A DNA stretch of 64,000 nt, from positions 18,235-82,234 of the forward strand of contig JBNGDP010000004.1 in the NCBI GenBank assembly GCA_049975345.1, read 5' to 3'. Below the pieces are notes generated by a model. It ran no database searches, had not been told where the DNA came from, and was given only the letters and a program-made list of their open reading frames with translations. Numbering within the stretch: the stretch's first letter is position 1; each line of letters opens with the position of its first letter. Below are positions 36,419-43,756 of this stretch, in pieces. A program made the translations under genes and the position numbers. The DNA is from Oceanipulchritudo sp049975345 (GTDB taxonomy: Bacteria; Verrucomicrobiota; Verrucomicrobiia; Opitutales; Oceanipulchritudinaceae).

Positions 36419-38341
36419 ATGAGTGACTTGATCAAGCATGAATGTGGCATCGCCCTGATCCGGCTCAAGCAGCCCCTGAAATACTATGCGGACAAATACG
36501 GCAGCCCGCTCCACGGTTTCAGCAAGCTCTTCCTGCTCATGGAGAAGCAGCACAATCGCGGCCAGGACGGGGCAGGGATCGGCTGCGTCAAGCTCAACAT
36601 GCCGCACGGCCAGGCCTTCATGCACCGGGAACGCGTCCTCAGGGAAAATTCCCTCGGCCCGCTCTTTCGCAAACAACTCAAGCGCTATGACAAGGCGGTG
36701 GCCAAGGGGATCATCATTCCCGAATTCACCGATACCGTGAAGGCGCACTTTGACTTCAGCGGGGAGATCCTCATGGGACACCTCCGGTACGGGACCTCCG
36801 GTGAGTTCGCGGAAAGCTCCTGCCATCCCTATTTCCGGCGCAGCAACTGGCCGACCCGCAACCTCATGGTCTGCGGTAACTTCAACATGACCAACACCGC
36901 CGAACTGAACCGGATCCTCATCAAGCGCGGCCAGCATCCCATTTTCGACACCGACACCCAGACCATTCTCGAGGAAATCGGCTTTCATCTCGATGAGGCC
37001 CACGACGCCATCTACCACAAGATGCGCGACGAGGCCAACATGGCCGGGCCCGAGATCCCCGACGTGATCTCCAAGGAACTCGACCTTGTCCGCATTCTCC
37101 GCCAGGCCGCCAAGGTCTGGGACGGCGGCTACACCATCGCCGGCATGGTCGGCAACGGCGACTGCTTCGTCCTGCGCGACCCCAACGGAATCCGCCCCGC
37201 CTACTATTTCGAGGACGACGAGGTCATCGCCTTCGCCTCCGAGCGGGTGCCCCTCATGACCTCCTTCGACAAGGAAACGGAGGATGTGCGGGAAGTCCCG
37301 CCGGGACATGTCGCCTGCATCAAGAACAACGGCGAATTCCGCATCGAGCCATTCCATGATCCCGCCCCGCGCACCTCCTGCACCTTCGAGCGGATCTACT
37401 TCTCCCGGGGCAACGATCCGGAAATCTACCAGGAGAGGAAGGCCCTCGGCGCAGCCCTCTGCCCCCACATCCTGGACCGGATCGACCATGACCTGACCCA
37501 TTCCGTCTTTTCCTACATTCCCAACACCGCCGAAACCGCCAGTTACGGCCTCCTCCACGCCCTGCGCAAGTACCGCCGCTCCGCCGTCAAGCGGCGGATC
37601 CTCGAGGCCCATGCCGCGGGCATCCTCGACGAGAAACTGGTCGACGAACTCATCCTCGACAACTGGCCGCGGGCCGAGAAGATCGCCCACAAGGATATCA
37701 AGCTGCGGACCTTCATATCGAACGAGAAGGGGCGCAGCAAGCTTGTCTCCCACGTCTACGACATCACCTACGATGTCGTCCATGCGGAGGACAACCTCGT
37801 GGTGCTGGACGATTCCATCGTCCGCGGGACCACCCTGCGGGAATCGATCATCAAGATCCTCTCCCGGACCAATCCCAAACGGATCATCGTCGCCTCCACG
37901 GCCCCGCAGATCCGTTACCCGGACTGCTACGGGATCGACATGAGCGAGCTGGGCAAGTTCATCGCCTTCCAGGCCGCCATCAACCTGCTCAGGGACCGGG
38001 GAGCCCAGGAGGTCATCGAGGAGGTCTACCGGGCCTGCCTGCGGGAGGTGGCCAAGCCCCTCGAGAAACAGGTCAACTGCGTCAAGGCGATCTATGCCCC
38101 CTTCAGCGCGGAAGAGATCTCCGGGCGGATCGCCGAGATGCTCTACCCGAGGGACATCCTCTGGAATGGCGAGCTCTGCATCCTGTACCAGTCGATCGAG
38201 GATCTGCACAAGTCCATACCGGAACATACCGGCGACTGGTACTTCACGGGGAACTACCCCACCCCGGGCGGAACGCGGATCGCGAACATGGCCTTCATCC
38301 AGTATTTCGAAAAACGCGACGGACGCAGCTACGACCTTTGA
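36419..38341 (+). CDS. purF: amidophosphoribosyltransferase, long Bacteroides-type
   Basis: 640 aa against about 500 in E. coli. Start ATG 36419 with AGGA 6 bases upstream. N-terminal Ntn glutaminase: HECGIALIRL, with the presumed nucleophile at Cys9 so that the first eight residues must be removed. Next come EKQHNRGQDGAGI, GHLRYGTSGEFAESSCHPYF and GNFNMTNTAEL. The phosphoribosyltransferase domain has VVLDDSIVRGTTLRESI, the PRPP loop. It makes phosphoribosylamine, the first committed step of purine synthesis. Extra segments after the glutaminase part match the longer Bacteroidetes-like form. purM starts one base after its stop. Confidence 0.92.
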   Translation: MSDLIKHECGIALIRLKQPLKYYADKYGSPLHGFSKLFLLMEKQHNRGQDGAGIGCVKLNMPHGQAFMHRERVLRENSLGPLFRKQLKRYDKAVAKGIIIPEFTDTVKAHFDFSGEILMGHLRYGTSGEFAESSCHPYFRRSNWPTRNLMVCGNFNMTNTAELNRILIKRGQHPIFDTDTQTILEEIGFHLDEAHDAIYHKMRDEANMAGPEIPDVISKELDLVRILRQAAKVWDGGYTIAGMVGNGDCFVLRDPNGIRPAYYFEDDEVIAFASERVPLMTSFDKETEDVREVPPGHVACIKNNGEFRIEPFHDPAPRTSCTFERIYFSRGNDPEIYQERKALGAALCPHILDRIDHDLTHSVFSYIPNTAETASYGLLHALRKYRRSAVKRRILEAHAAGILDEKLVDELILDNWPRAEKIAHKDIKLRTFISNEKGRSKLVSHVYDITYDVVHAEDNLVVLDDSIVRGTTLRESIIKILSRTNPKRIIVASTAPQIRYPDCYGIDMSELGKFIAFQAAINLLRDRGAQEVIEEVYRACLREVAKPLEKQVNCVKAIYAPFSAEEISGRIAEMLYPRDILWNGELCILYQSIEDLHKSIPEHTGDWYFTGNYPTPGGTRIANMAFIQYFEKRDGRSYDL

Positions 38342-38342
38342 C

Positions 38343-39413
38343 ATGCCGGAAATAAAGAAAGCCTACGCCCGGGCCGGGGTCGACATCGCCCTCGCTGGAA
38401 GACTGCTGGACCGAGTGAAGCCTTCCCTGAAGCGCGCCTCCCGGCCGGAATCCCTCGGCTCGATCGGCGGATTCGGCGGGTTCTTCGACATCTCGAGGAC
38501 CGGTTTGCGCCATCCCGTCCTGGTCAGCAGCACCGACAGCGTCGGCACGAAAGTGACCGCCGCCCGGATCACCGGGATTTACCGGAACCTCGGGGCCGAC
38601 ATCGTCAACCACTGCGCCAATGACGTCGCCGTGTGCGGCGCCGAGCCGTTGTATTTCCTCGATTACTACGCCACCGGAAGCCTGGACCGGAACTATGTCA
38701 CCCTTCTCAAGGGGATTGCCCGGGCCTGCGAGGCCGCGAACATCGCCCTCGTCGGGGGCGAGACGGCCGAACTTCCGGGCGTCTATGCCGAGGGGGAATG
38801 CGACCTCGTCGGCACCATCGTCGGGGTTGTCGACAAGCCGAAGATCCTCACCGGGGAGGCCGTCCGCCCCGGGGATGTCCTTGTCGGGATCCGTTCCAGC
38901 GGCCTGCATACCAACGGATTCTCCCTCGCCAGAAAAATCCTCTTCGCGGAAATGGGACTCAAGGGGAGCGATCCCCTTCCCGGCTTCCGGCAGAGGACGG
39001 GCGCCGCCCTCATGCAGCCGCACCTGGATTATTCAGGATTCATCCGGGACGCCCTCCGCGGGCTGAACAAGGCCCGGGGCGCGGCGCGGCGCAAGGACAA
39101 CGCCCTCTTCGGCCTCGCCCACATCACCGGCGGCGGCTTCAAGGGCAACGTCCCCCGCATCCTCCCGGACAACTGTAATGCCATAATCAATACAGGATCC
39201 TGGAAACCCCTCCCCGTCTTCCAGGTCCTGTCCGGCGACGGGCGGATCGATTTCGAGGAGGCCTACGAGGTGTTCAACATGGGCGTCGGCCTCGTCGCCG
39301 TCTGCTCCGGGGAGGCGGCCCCCGCCCTTGTCAGGCTGGCCGCCGGACACGGCCACAAGGCCTGGACCATCGGCTCCGTCGTCAAGGGAACCGGCAAGGT
39401 CGAGCTTCAATAG
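38343..39413 (+). CDS. purM: phosphoribosylformylglycinamidine cyclo-ligase
   Basis: 356 aa from ATG 38343; the frame is open further into purF but MPEIKKAYARAGVDIALAGR is the family start. AIR synthase motifs: SIGGFGGFFDISRTGLRHPV, VSSTDSVGTKVTAAR, VNHCANDVAVCGAEPLYFLD, VGGETAELPGVYAEGECDLV, GIRSSGLHTNGFSLAR and ITGGGFKGNVPR. It closes the imidazole ring after PurL. With purF it forms a two-gene operon. The last bases overlap by 7 the convergent HAD-GH gene, and the stop codon touches a 7-bp repeat array. Confidence 0.94.
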   Translation: MPEIKKAYARAGVDIALAGRLLDRVKPSLKRASRPESLGSIGGFGGFFDISRTGLRHPVLVSSTDSVGTKVTAARITGIYRNLGADIVNHCANDVAVCGAEPLYFLDYYATGSLDRNYVTLLKGIARACEAANIALVGGETAELPGVYAEGECDLVGTIVGVVDKPKILTGEAVRPGDVLVGIRSSGLHTNGFSLARKILFAEMGLKGSDPLPGFRQRTGAALMQPHLDYSGFIRDALRGLNKARGAARRKDNALFGLAHITGGGFKGNVPRILPDNCNAIINTGSWKPLPVFQVLSGDGRIDFEEAYEVFNMGVGLVAVCSGEAAPALVRLAAGHGHKAWTIGSVVKGTGKVELQ

Positions 39414-41542
39414 ACCCTGGAGCTTCGACCCTGGATCCCGGACCTTCGACCTTCGACCACCCTCAGGTCGTGGCAGGCGAGGATGAACTCGCTGCAGGAC
39501 CATGCCTGGAAGGCCTTCCCCATCGGCTTCCCGGTGCGGCCGTGGGCCCATTCGTTGAATTCCCATTCATGCTGGATGCCGGAATGGTTGAGCCGGGCGA
39601 GGTTGAGCAGTTCGTTCAGGGCCACCTCCCGCAGGCCGAGGCGGTTGATGTAACGGACCCACTGGGCGCCAATGAACGGCCAGATGCCCCCATTGTGATA
39701 GTGATGGGGAAGGTTCAGCAGGTTGACGATGTAATACTGCCGCCAACCCGGATCCCCGGACTGGACCACTGGATACAGGTTCGCCACGGGAAAGGGCTCG
39801 TTGACCCCGGCTCCCCACATGAAACGAAAGGCGATCTTGGCCCGTTCCATGTCGAGCACGTTGTTCAGAACGGCCAGGATGTTGCCGTACACGTCGCAGC
39901 GCCAGTCGAAATCAAAGGGTGTCACCTGGGCGATGAGGTAGTTCGTGTCCCCGAGGGAGAACTGCTTGTCAGCGAAGCTGTAGTGGTTTTCCGCCATGGA
40001 ATTGGTGGAGGGCCAGAACTTGTGCAGGATGGCGGCCTTGATGGAGCTGGACCAGCGGATGTAATCGCCGGCCCGCCGCCATTCGCCCAGCATCTCCAGA
40101 AGCCTGCCAAAGCACACGTTTGCCCGGAACCAGAGGATCTCGTCGTAAAGGACATTGTAGCTGCGCCCGAATAGATCCGTCCAGTCGCCCGCTTCGGGCA
40201 CTTCCAGGAGGGCGTCGTTGTTGCTGTCGTGGGCGCTGAGCCAGTCCATGGCCCTCTGGATGACGGGAAGATATTCCCGCAGCAGGTCGAGGTCCTCGGT
40301 TGCCTGCACGTACTCGTGGAAAGCGATGATCACCCACAGGCCGCTGTCGATGGAGCAGATCCCCCCGACGCCCGAGTAATCGGGAAACCCGTTGTCAATG
40401 CTGACATTGGCGGGAATCTGGCCGGGGGTGGAGACATGCTTCAAAAGGGTGACGAGGGTCTGGCGCGCGCAGGCCACAAGCTCCTTGTCCCTGACCATGA
40501 GGGCCCCCATCAGGGCAATGCTTCCGTCACGCGCCCAGACGCTGCGATAGTTGGCGTCGGTCCCGCGGGTGTCGTTGTCCTCGAGGGAACAGGCGGAAAA
40601 GCCCATCGGGGTGATGTTGCGCCGCAAGCCCTCCAGGGCCTTCCTGTAGGCGGTCTGGACAAAGGCGGCATCCTCCTTTCCGAAAGCATGGATGCTCTCC
40701 TCCTCCATGAAGCGCTGCAGGCTTTCATGCTCCCCCACCTCGACAAGGTGCTGGTCGGGCGGATTCCGTGGAACGACGACCCTGGGGATAACCTTCAGGG
40801 CCAGCAGGCCTTCGAGCACCCCGTCGGCAAAGCATTCACGGGCCATGTAGACCTCCTTCCCGATAACGGCCTCCAACAGTTCGGGCTGGGCGTTGCCGAC
40901 AACGATCCCCCTGATTCCCTTCTTCAGGATCATTGCCGCGTCATTACCGGTGTCCCCGGCGGCCGCCGCCTCCGCCCTGGCAATCCCGAGGTGCTTGAGC
41001 AGCCAGCTGAGGGCGTTGCCCTTGTTCGCGTATTTGGGAAGAAGATCGAGGTCCCGGTTGCTTGAATAAACAATATTGGTGTTCAACCCGGCCTTTTCGA
41101 GCGCCTCGTCCAGCCGGCGGATAGCCTCCTGCCCGGCATCGCGCAGGTACCAGCTGGATTTGTGCGGAGTCTGGAAATACTCCGGCTGGCGTTCCACGGC
41201 GGGAAAGGTTTCCAGAAGGATGCGCTCGGCCGTCTCCAGATCCCAGCCCTCCTCGAGGATCGTCTGGAAGGATTTCAATTCACGGGACCGCCGGTAGTCG
41301 AAAATGAGGGTCCCGACACCGCAGATCAGGTAGTCGGGAGGCGGAAGGATCTCCTCCTCGATGAGGGAGCAGGTGTCCTCGAGCATCCGCCCCGTGTTAT
41401 AGCAGAGGAGGGGGCGCTCGGCGGATGGAAGACTGTTCCAGGTCTCCCGGAAGGCCCGGGAGGCGTCCAGCTTCCCGAGCAGGGTGCCGTCCAGGTCGGA
41501 GGCAAGGAGGCGGATCGGCGCGGGTTTTCGGGTCGTTGCCAT
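39407..41542 (-). CDS. fusion of SPP-like HAD phosphatase and invertase-like glycoside hydrolase
   Basis: 711 aa. Residues 10-255 are a sucrose-phosphatase-type HAD domain: DLDGTLLG (Asp16, Asp18), CYNTGR, Lys174 in YANKGNALSWLLKHL, and GDTGND at 196-201. Residues about 295-690 are an (alpha/alpha)6 hydrolase resembling neutral invertase/amylo-glucosidase proteins: DTRGTDANYRSVWARDGSIA (Asp339), NVSIDNGFPDYSGVGGICSI, EVPEAGDWTDLFGRSYNV, VLYDEILWFRANVCFGRLLE. It follows the glycosyltransferase by 59 bases. Together they could make a phosphorylated disaccharide, dephosphorylate it, and hydrolyse it. The last 17 residues (VVEGRRSGIQGRSSRVY) come from the 7-bp array and are not conserved domain sequence. 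Confidence 0.78.
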   Translation of the reverse strand: MATTRKPAPIRLLASDLDGTLLGKLDASRAFRETWNSLPSAERPLLCYNTGRMLEDTCSLIEEEILPPPDYLICGVGTLIFDYRRSRELKSFQTILEEGWDLETAERILLETFPAVERQPEYFQTPHKSSWYLRDAGQEAIRRLDEALEKAGLNTNIVYSSNRDLDLLPKYANKGNALSWLLKHLGIARAEAAAAGDTGNDAAMILKKGIRGIVVGNAQPELLEAVIGKEVYMARECFADGVLEGLLALKVIPRVVVPRNPPDQHLVEVGEHESLQRFMEEESIHAFGKEDAAFVQTAYRKALEGLRRNITPMGFSACSLEDNDTRGTDANYRSVWARDGSIALMGALMVRDKELVACARQTLVTLLKHVSTPGQIPANVSIDNGFPDYSGVGGICSIDSGLWVIIAFHEYVQATEDLDLLREYLPVIQRAMDWLSAHDSNNDALLEVPEAGDWTDLFGRSYNVLYDEILWFRANVCFGRLLEMLGEWRRAGDYIRWSSSIKAAILHKFWPSTNSMAENHYSFADKQFSLGDTNYLIAQVTPFDFDWRCDVYGNILAVLNNVLDMERAKIAFRFMWGAGVNEPFPVANLYPVVQSGDPGWRQYYIVNLLNLPHHYHNGGIWPFIGAQWVRYINRLGLREVALNELLNLARLNHSGIQHEWEFNEWAHGRTGKPMGKAFQAWSCSEFILACHDLRVVEGRRSGIQGRSSRVY
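39413..39461. repeat. 7-bp tandem array at the purM/HAD-GH junction
   Basis: Seven units: GACCCTG, GAGCTTC, GACCCTG, GATCCCG, GACCTTC, GACCTTC, GACCACC. It begins at the last base of the purM stop codon and is translated on the other strand as the C-terminal tail of the phosphatase-hydrolase. Confidence 0.8.
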
Positions 41543-41601
41543 GTCAATGATTCAAGGAAAGCCGCCGGCCTCTGCAAGAGGAAGGTGGCCGGATTCCGGA
41601 A

Positions 41602-42942
41602 TCAGGGCTCGCTGACCTCGATCGACGGGGTCATGCGCCCCTCGACCAGCTTCAGCAGCTGTTGGGCGATGCCGGTCCAGGTGAAGAGGCTGCGCACGGT
41701 ATGGGCTCCCTCCATGGACATGCGGTCGCGGATTTTCTTGTACCGGATGGCCTTGAGGATGGTGATGCCGAAGTCCACCTTGTCGAAGGTGTCGGCGAAG
41801 AGGGCGTCGGTCCCGTAGGTAAGGGTTCGATACAAACCCCCGTGCGTGGTCACGACCGTGGGCGTTCCGCAGGCCATGGCCTCGATGGCGGTCATGCCGA
41901 AAGGCTCGTACCGGCTGGGTAGGCAGAAAACGTCGGCCGCCCGGTAGAAGTCGGCCATTTCCTCGTCCGGAAGGGAACCGGTCAGGATGATCCGGTCCTT
42001 CAACCCGAGGGAGACAATCTGCTCTTCCAGTTCCTTTCGCATGGGATCCTCGGTGACCCCTTCGGTCTCGGAACCGACGGCGAGCCGGAGGATGACATCG
42101 TCGGCCCGTTCGGCGACCACGGAAAAGGCCTCGACGAGAAGGTCGAAGCCCTTGTTCCTGCTGAGCCTCCCGATGGAGGAAACGATCTTCCGGTCGACGG
42201 GCATCCCGAAGTCCTCGCGAATCGCCATCCGGGTGGCCTCGCTCACCGGGAAGAAACGGTTGTCGTCATAACCGGGCGGAATCATGCGCACCTTGGAACG
42301 CGGCAGGTCGTAGTCCTCGTAAAACATGTCCAGCTGCATCGGGGAAGTGGCGATCACCATGTCGCATTCCCGGTACAGGGTCGTCTCATGATGGATGCGG
42401 CGGGCGAAATTGTAGGTCTTTTCCAGCTTCCCGGTGTCTTCCGGGAAATCGGTCTCCATCTGCTTCTTTTTCCACACGCCGATGCTGTGCGGGGTGTGGA
42501 TGTGGGGAATGCCCAACACTTCAGCGAGGTGCTGGCCGGCAAGTCCCGCATCCCAGTAGTGGCTGTTGATGAACTCGTACTTGAGGCGGCGCTTGCGAAT
42601 GAAGCGCAGGGCGTTCTCGGTCCATTCGGGAAGCTTCTTGTAGAGATACTCCTTGGGGATGAAGTCTTTTCCACCGCAGGACATGCGGATGATGCGGACG
42701 TTTTCGTCGACGTCCTCCATTTCCGGCTGGTCCTCGAAACGACGGGTCCAGATATCCACCTTGTAACCGAGCTGGGAGAGTTTCCTCGACAATTCCAGCA
42801 CGTACACCACCTGTCCGCCGGTGTCCGGCATGCCCAGGGGGGGATCGGCGGCGACGTACCCGTGCGTGGAAACCATCGCAATGCGTTCGCGAACACGCAC
42901 CCTGCCGGCGCGCTTATTCCGGGGCGTTGTTTCTTTGCTCAT
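41602..42942 (-). CDS. GT4 glycosyltransferase, mannosylfructose-phosphate synthase-like
   Basis: 446 aa. The GT4 fold and its start are clear: MVSTHGYVAADPPLGMPDTG, GGQVVYVLELSRKLSQLGYK, DIWTRRFEDQPEME, GGKDFIPKEYL, INSHYWDAGLAGQHLAEVLG, HTPHSIGVWKKKQMETD, SRYEPFGMTAIEAMACGTPT with the GT4 E-x7-E acidic pair, and RSLFTWTGIAQQLLKLVEGR. From memory, this matches the Agrobacterium mannosylfructose-phosphate synthase MfpsA nearly word for word, and sucrose-phosphate synthases less closely. The reaction would be GDP-mannose (or UDP/ADP-glucose) plus fructose 6-phosphate. No phosphatase domain is fused here; it is in the next gene. Confidence 0.83.
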   Translation of the reverse strand: MSKETTPRNKRAGRVRVRERIAMVSTHGYVAADPPLGMPDTGGQVVYVLELSRKLSQLGYKVDIWTRRFEDQPEMEDVDENVRIIRMSCGGKDFIPKEYLYKKLPEWTENALRFIRKRRLKYEFINSHYWDAGLAGQHLAEVLGIPHIHTPHSIGVWKKKQMETDFPEDTGKLEKTYNFARRIHHETTLYRECDMVIATSPMQLDMFYEDYDLPRSKVRMIPPGYDDNRFFPVSEATRMAIREDFGMPVDRKIVSSIGRLSRNKGFDLLVEAFSVVAERADDVILRLAVGSETEGVTEDPMRKELEEQIVSLGLKDRIILTGSLPDEEMADFYRAADVFCLPSRYEPFGMTAIEAMACGTPTVVTTHGGLYRTLTYGTDALFADTFDKVDFGITILKAIRYKKIRDRMSMEGAHTVRSLFTWTGIAQQLLKLVEGRMTPSIEVSEP

Positions 42943-43024
42943 GAATCAGGCTTACTGTACGGCGGTTTGAAAATAGCGCAAACCAAACCTTGATGTTCCG
43001 CGCCGGAGCGTTCATCAAGAGGGG

Positions 43025-43756
43025 GTGCAAAAGTCCGCCTCAGTGGAGTTCCTGTACGGGTTGAATCCGGCCTTCGAATGCCTGCGCGCGGGAAGGCGCA
43101 AGGTGTTGGAAGCCTTCATCAACGAGCAGACCGCGGAAAGCCCGCGATTGAAAATCCTGCGCCGCCTGCTTGAGGAACAGGAAATTCCCGTGACCCTCAC
43201 CGACAAGGGGCGGCTGCACCAGCTCAGCGCTTCGACCGAACACCAGAATGTCGTCCTGAAAACAAGCCGCTATCCCTATGTCTCGCACACGGAGTGCCTG
43301 CATGCGCCGCGGGTGCTGCTGCTGGACAACGTCGAGGATCCCCACAACGTGGGGGCGATCCTGCGTTCGGCCGAGGTTTTCGGGTTCCATCATATCCTGC
43401 TTCCCACCAGGGGCGTGCCGGAGGTCTACCCTTCCGTATCCAAGGTCTCGGCCGGTGCGGTTGAATTCCTCAACATCGCGCGCGACTGCAACGCGGTCGC
43501 GTACGTCAAGAAGGCCCTGGAGGCGGGGTACACCGTGGCGGCCCTCGATGCGAAGGGGAACGTCCGGCTGGATGATTTCGCCAGGGAGGTGCCGGTTCCG
43601 CTGCTGGTGGTCATCGGGGGCGAGGACAAGGGAGTCGGCCAGTTCATCCTCAACCACGCCACCGTGACCCTCGCCATCCCGCAAAGCGGACGGATCAACT
43701 CCCTGAACGCCTCGGTGGCCGCCTCACTGACCCTCTACGCGCTGCGCCTTTCCTGA
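43025..43756 (+). CDS. rlmB: 23S rRNA 2'-O-methyltransferase, SpoU family (RlmB-like)
   Basis: 243 aa from GTG 43025. Substrate-binding N-terminus (FLYGLNPAFECLRAGRRKVL, QEIPVTLTDKGRLHQLSAST, EHQNVVL) followed by the SPOUT knot: LLDNVEDPHNVGAILRSAEV (motif 1), VIGGEDKGVGQF (motif 2), IPQSGRINSLNASVAASLTL (motif 3). RlmB methylates G2251 in the peptidyl-transferase centre; other SpoU enzymes look alike, so the target is inferred. It converges on hrpA and overlaps it by 33 bases. Confidence 0.85.
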   Translation: MQKSASVEFLYGLNPAFECLRAGRRKVLEAFINEQTAESPRLKILRRLLEEQEIPVTLTDKGRLHQLSASTEHQNVVLKTSRYPYVSHTECLHAPRVLLLDNVEDPHNVGAILRSAEVFGFHHILLPTRGVPEVYPSVSKVSAGAVEFLNIARDCNAVAYVKKALEAGYTVAALDAKGNVRLDDFAREVPVPLLVVIGGEDKGVGQFILNHATVTLAIPQSGRINSLNASVAASLTLYALRLS

